Part shown: piece after piece, positions 63,590 to 64,000 of the stretch
How the letters are laid out: each line of letters begins with the position of its first letter
How positions within the stretch are numbered: position 1 is the first letter of the stretch
Virus record (IMG/VR): IMGVR_UViG_3300037069_002364
Span: 1 to 64,000 of that record
Length of the DNA: 64,000 bases
Direction: 5' to 3' (one strand)
From: a virus
Program-made: the position numbers and the translations under genes
Notes under the pieces: model-generated
What the model was told of the DNA's origin: nothing
The model's input: only the letters and a program-made list of their open reading frames with translations
Databases searched by the model: none

Positions 63590-63739
63590 ATGGACCTCCT
63601 GATCATCCTGATCGTGCTTTTGCTGATCCTGTGGGTCTTCGGACTGGCGACGGCGATTGGTGGGTCGCTGATCCATCTGCTCCTCGTCGTCGTGGTGATC
63701 GTCCTGATCATTCGCCTCCTGCAAGGGCGGGGGGTGTAG
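63590..63739 (+). CDS. lmo0937-family (DUF5670-like) membrane protein (49 aa)
   Basis: Two short hydrophobic helices with the family pattern: L-L-I-L-W-V-F-G-L-A-T-A-I-G-G-S-L-I-H-L-L-L-V-V-V-V and I-R-L-L-Q-G-R-G-V. Common in bacterial envelopes, not normally counted as a phage gene. Function unknown. Confidence 0.75.
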   Translation: MDLLIILIVLLLILWVFGLATAIGGSLIHLLLVVVVIVLIIRLLQGRGV

Positions 63740-63740
63740 C

Positions 63741-64000
63741 GTGCCGTACCACCGTCACTACATCCATCAGCCACACTCCGTGGGTGAGCGCGCGGCGGAT
63801 CGGGTCGCCACCGCGATGGGGTCGTGGCGCTTCATCATCATTCAGACCGTTTTCGTCGCCCTCTGGATGGCCTGTAATGTCGTCGGCTTCGTCCACCATT
63901 GGGATATTTTCCCGTTTATCCTCCTCAACCTCCTGTTTAGCACGCAGGCCGCATACGCCGCGCCGATCATCATGATGTCGCAGAACCGGCAGGCCGCGAA
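63741..64000 (+). CDS. DUF1003 membrane protein (partial, runs off right edge)
   Basis: GTG 63741; about 86 residues before the edge. Contains G-E-R-A-A-D-R-V-A-T-A-M-G-S-W-R-F-I-I-I-Q-T-V, W-M-A-C-N-V-V and P-F-I-L-L-N-L-L-F-S-T-Q-A-A-Y-A-A-P-I-I-M-M-S-Q-N-R-Q-A: the DUF1003 signature. Two transmembrane helices. Bacterial envelope gene at the end of the lysis region; the missing C-terminus is beyond the window. Confidence 0.85.
   Translation, partial: MPYHRHYIHQPHSVGERAADRVATAMGSWRFIIIQTVFVALWMACNVVGFVHHWDIFPFILLNLLFSTQAAYAAPIIMMSQNRQAA

Overview
The window is almost entirely one temperate tailed-phage (siphovirus-type, Caudoviricetes) genome or prophage. The evidence is a portal/terminase/HK97-like head and long non-contractile tail module, a G/GT tail chaperone with a -1 frameshift site, a tape-measure gene of about 2 kb-residue product, a tyrosine integrase, an excisionase-like protein and two XRE regulators. 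DNA is high-GC with strong GC bias at third codon positions (which creates many long antisense open frames), and starts use clear AGGAGG-type ribosome sites. The host cannot be read off the sequence. A Chloroflexota host is a weak inference, because the HEARO/omega-RNA-like element and the envelope proteins DUF1003 and lmo0937 are common there. No tRNA, rRNA, CRISPR array or insertion sequence was seen. Both window edges cut genes.

Layout. Positions 1-9.7 kb (minus strand) hold early replication/recombination genes: DUF1599 protein, sigma region-4-like protein, PD-(D/E)XK nuclease, T7-type primase-helicase, C5 methyltransferase, a lambda-O-like initiator containing iterons, a Rad52-like annealing protein, an excisionase-like protein and an XRE regulator. 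Positions 9.7-12.1 kb (plus) hold a divergent control region, a second XRE regulator and the integrase, followed by a gene-free stretch that may contain attP. Positions 12.4-31.6 kb (minus) hold about 60 tiny tightly coupled accessory genes, mostly without recognisable function, interrupted by a split sliding clamp at 19.6-21.8 kb. Positions 31.6-32.0 kb are a non-coding copy of the iteron array. Positions 32.0-34.5 kb (minus) hold unknown genes, a tandem-HTH protein and a membrane-anchored HNH protein. Positions 34.6-64 kb (plus) hold the late operon: ParB-like protein, terminase, portal, protease/scaffold, capsid, connectors, tail tube, chaperones, tape measure, distal tail/fibre proteins, then membrane proteins of lysis/holin type, lmo0937-like protein and DUF1003.

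Regulation. A 16-bp dyad of the form GTWCTT-N4-AAGWAC occurs 14 times, nearly always between genes or at promoters on both arms, including the divergent control region, the late promoter at 34.6 kb and a site just upstream of the decoration/capsid genes. This looks like one repressor regulon, analogous to distributed stoperators. A second, unrelated 14-bp palindrome occurs twice around the tandem-HTH/HNH pair.

Most interesting observations: (1) a sliding clamp split into two adjacent genes in permuted order, domains 2-3 first and domain 1 second, the latter fused to a long zinc-finger-like extension; (2) an ORF-less HEARO/omega-RNA-like structured RNA inserted exactly before the ATGA that begins the portal gene; (3) the 14-site operator family; (4) two copies of an iteron array with the same spacing, one inside the initiator gene and one non-coding 24 kb away; (5) a methyltransferase gene whose last part reads like a methyltransferase C-terminus in two frames.
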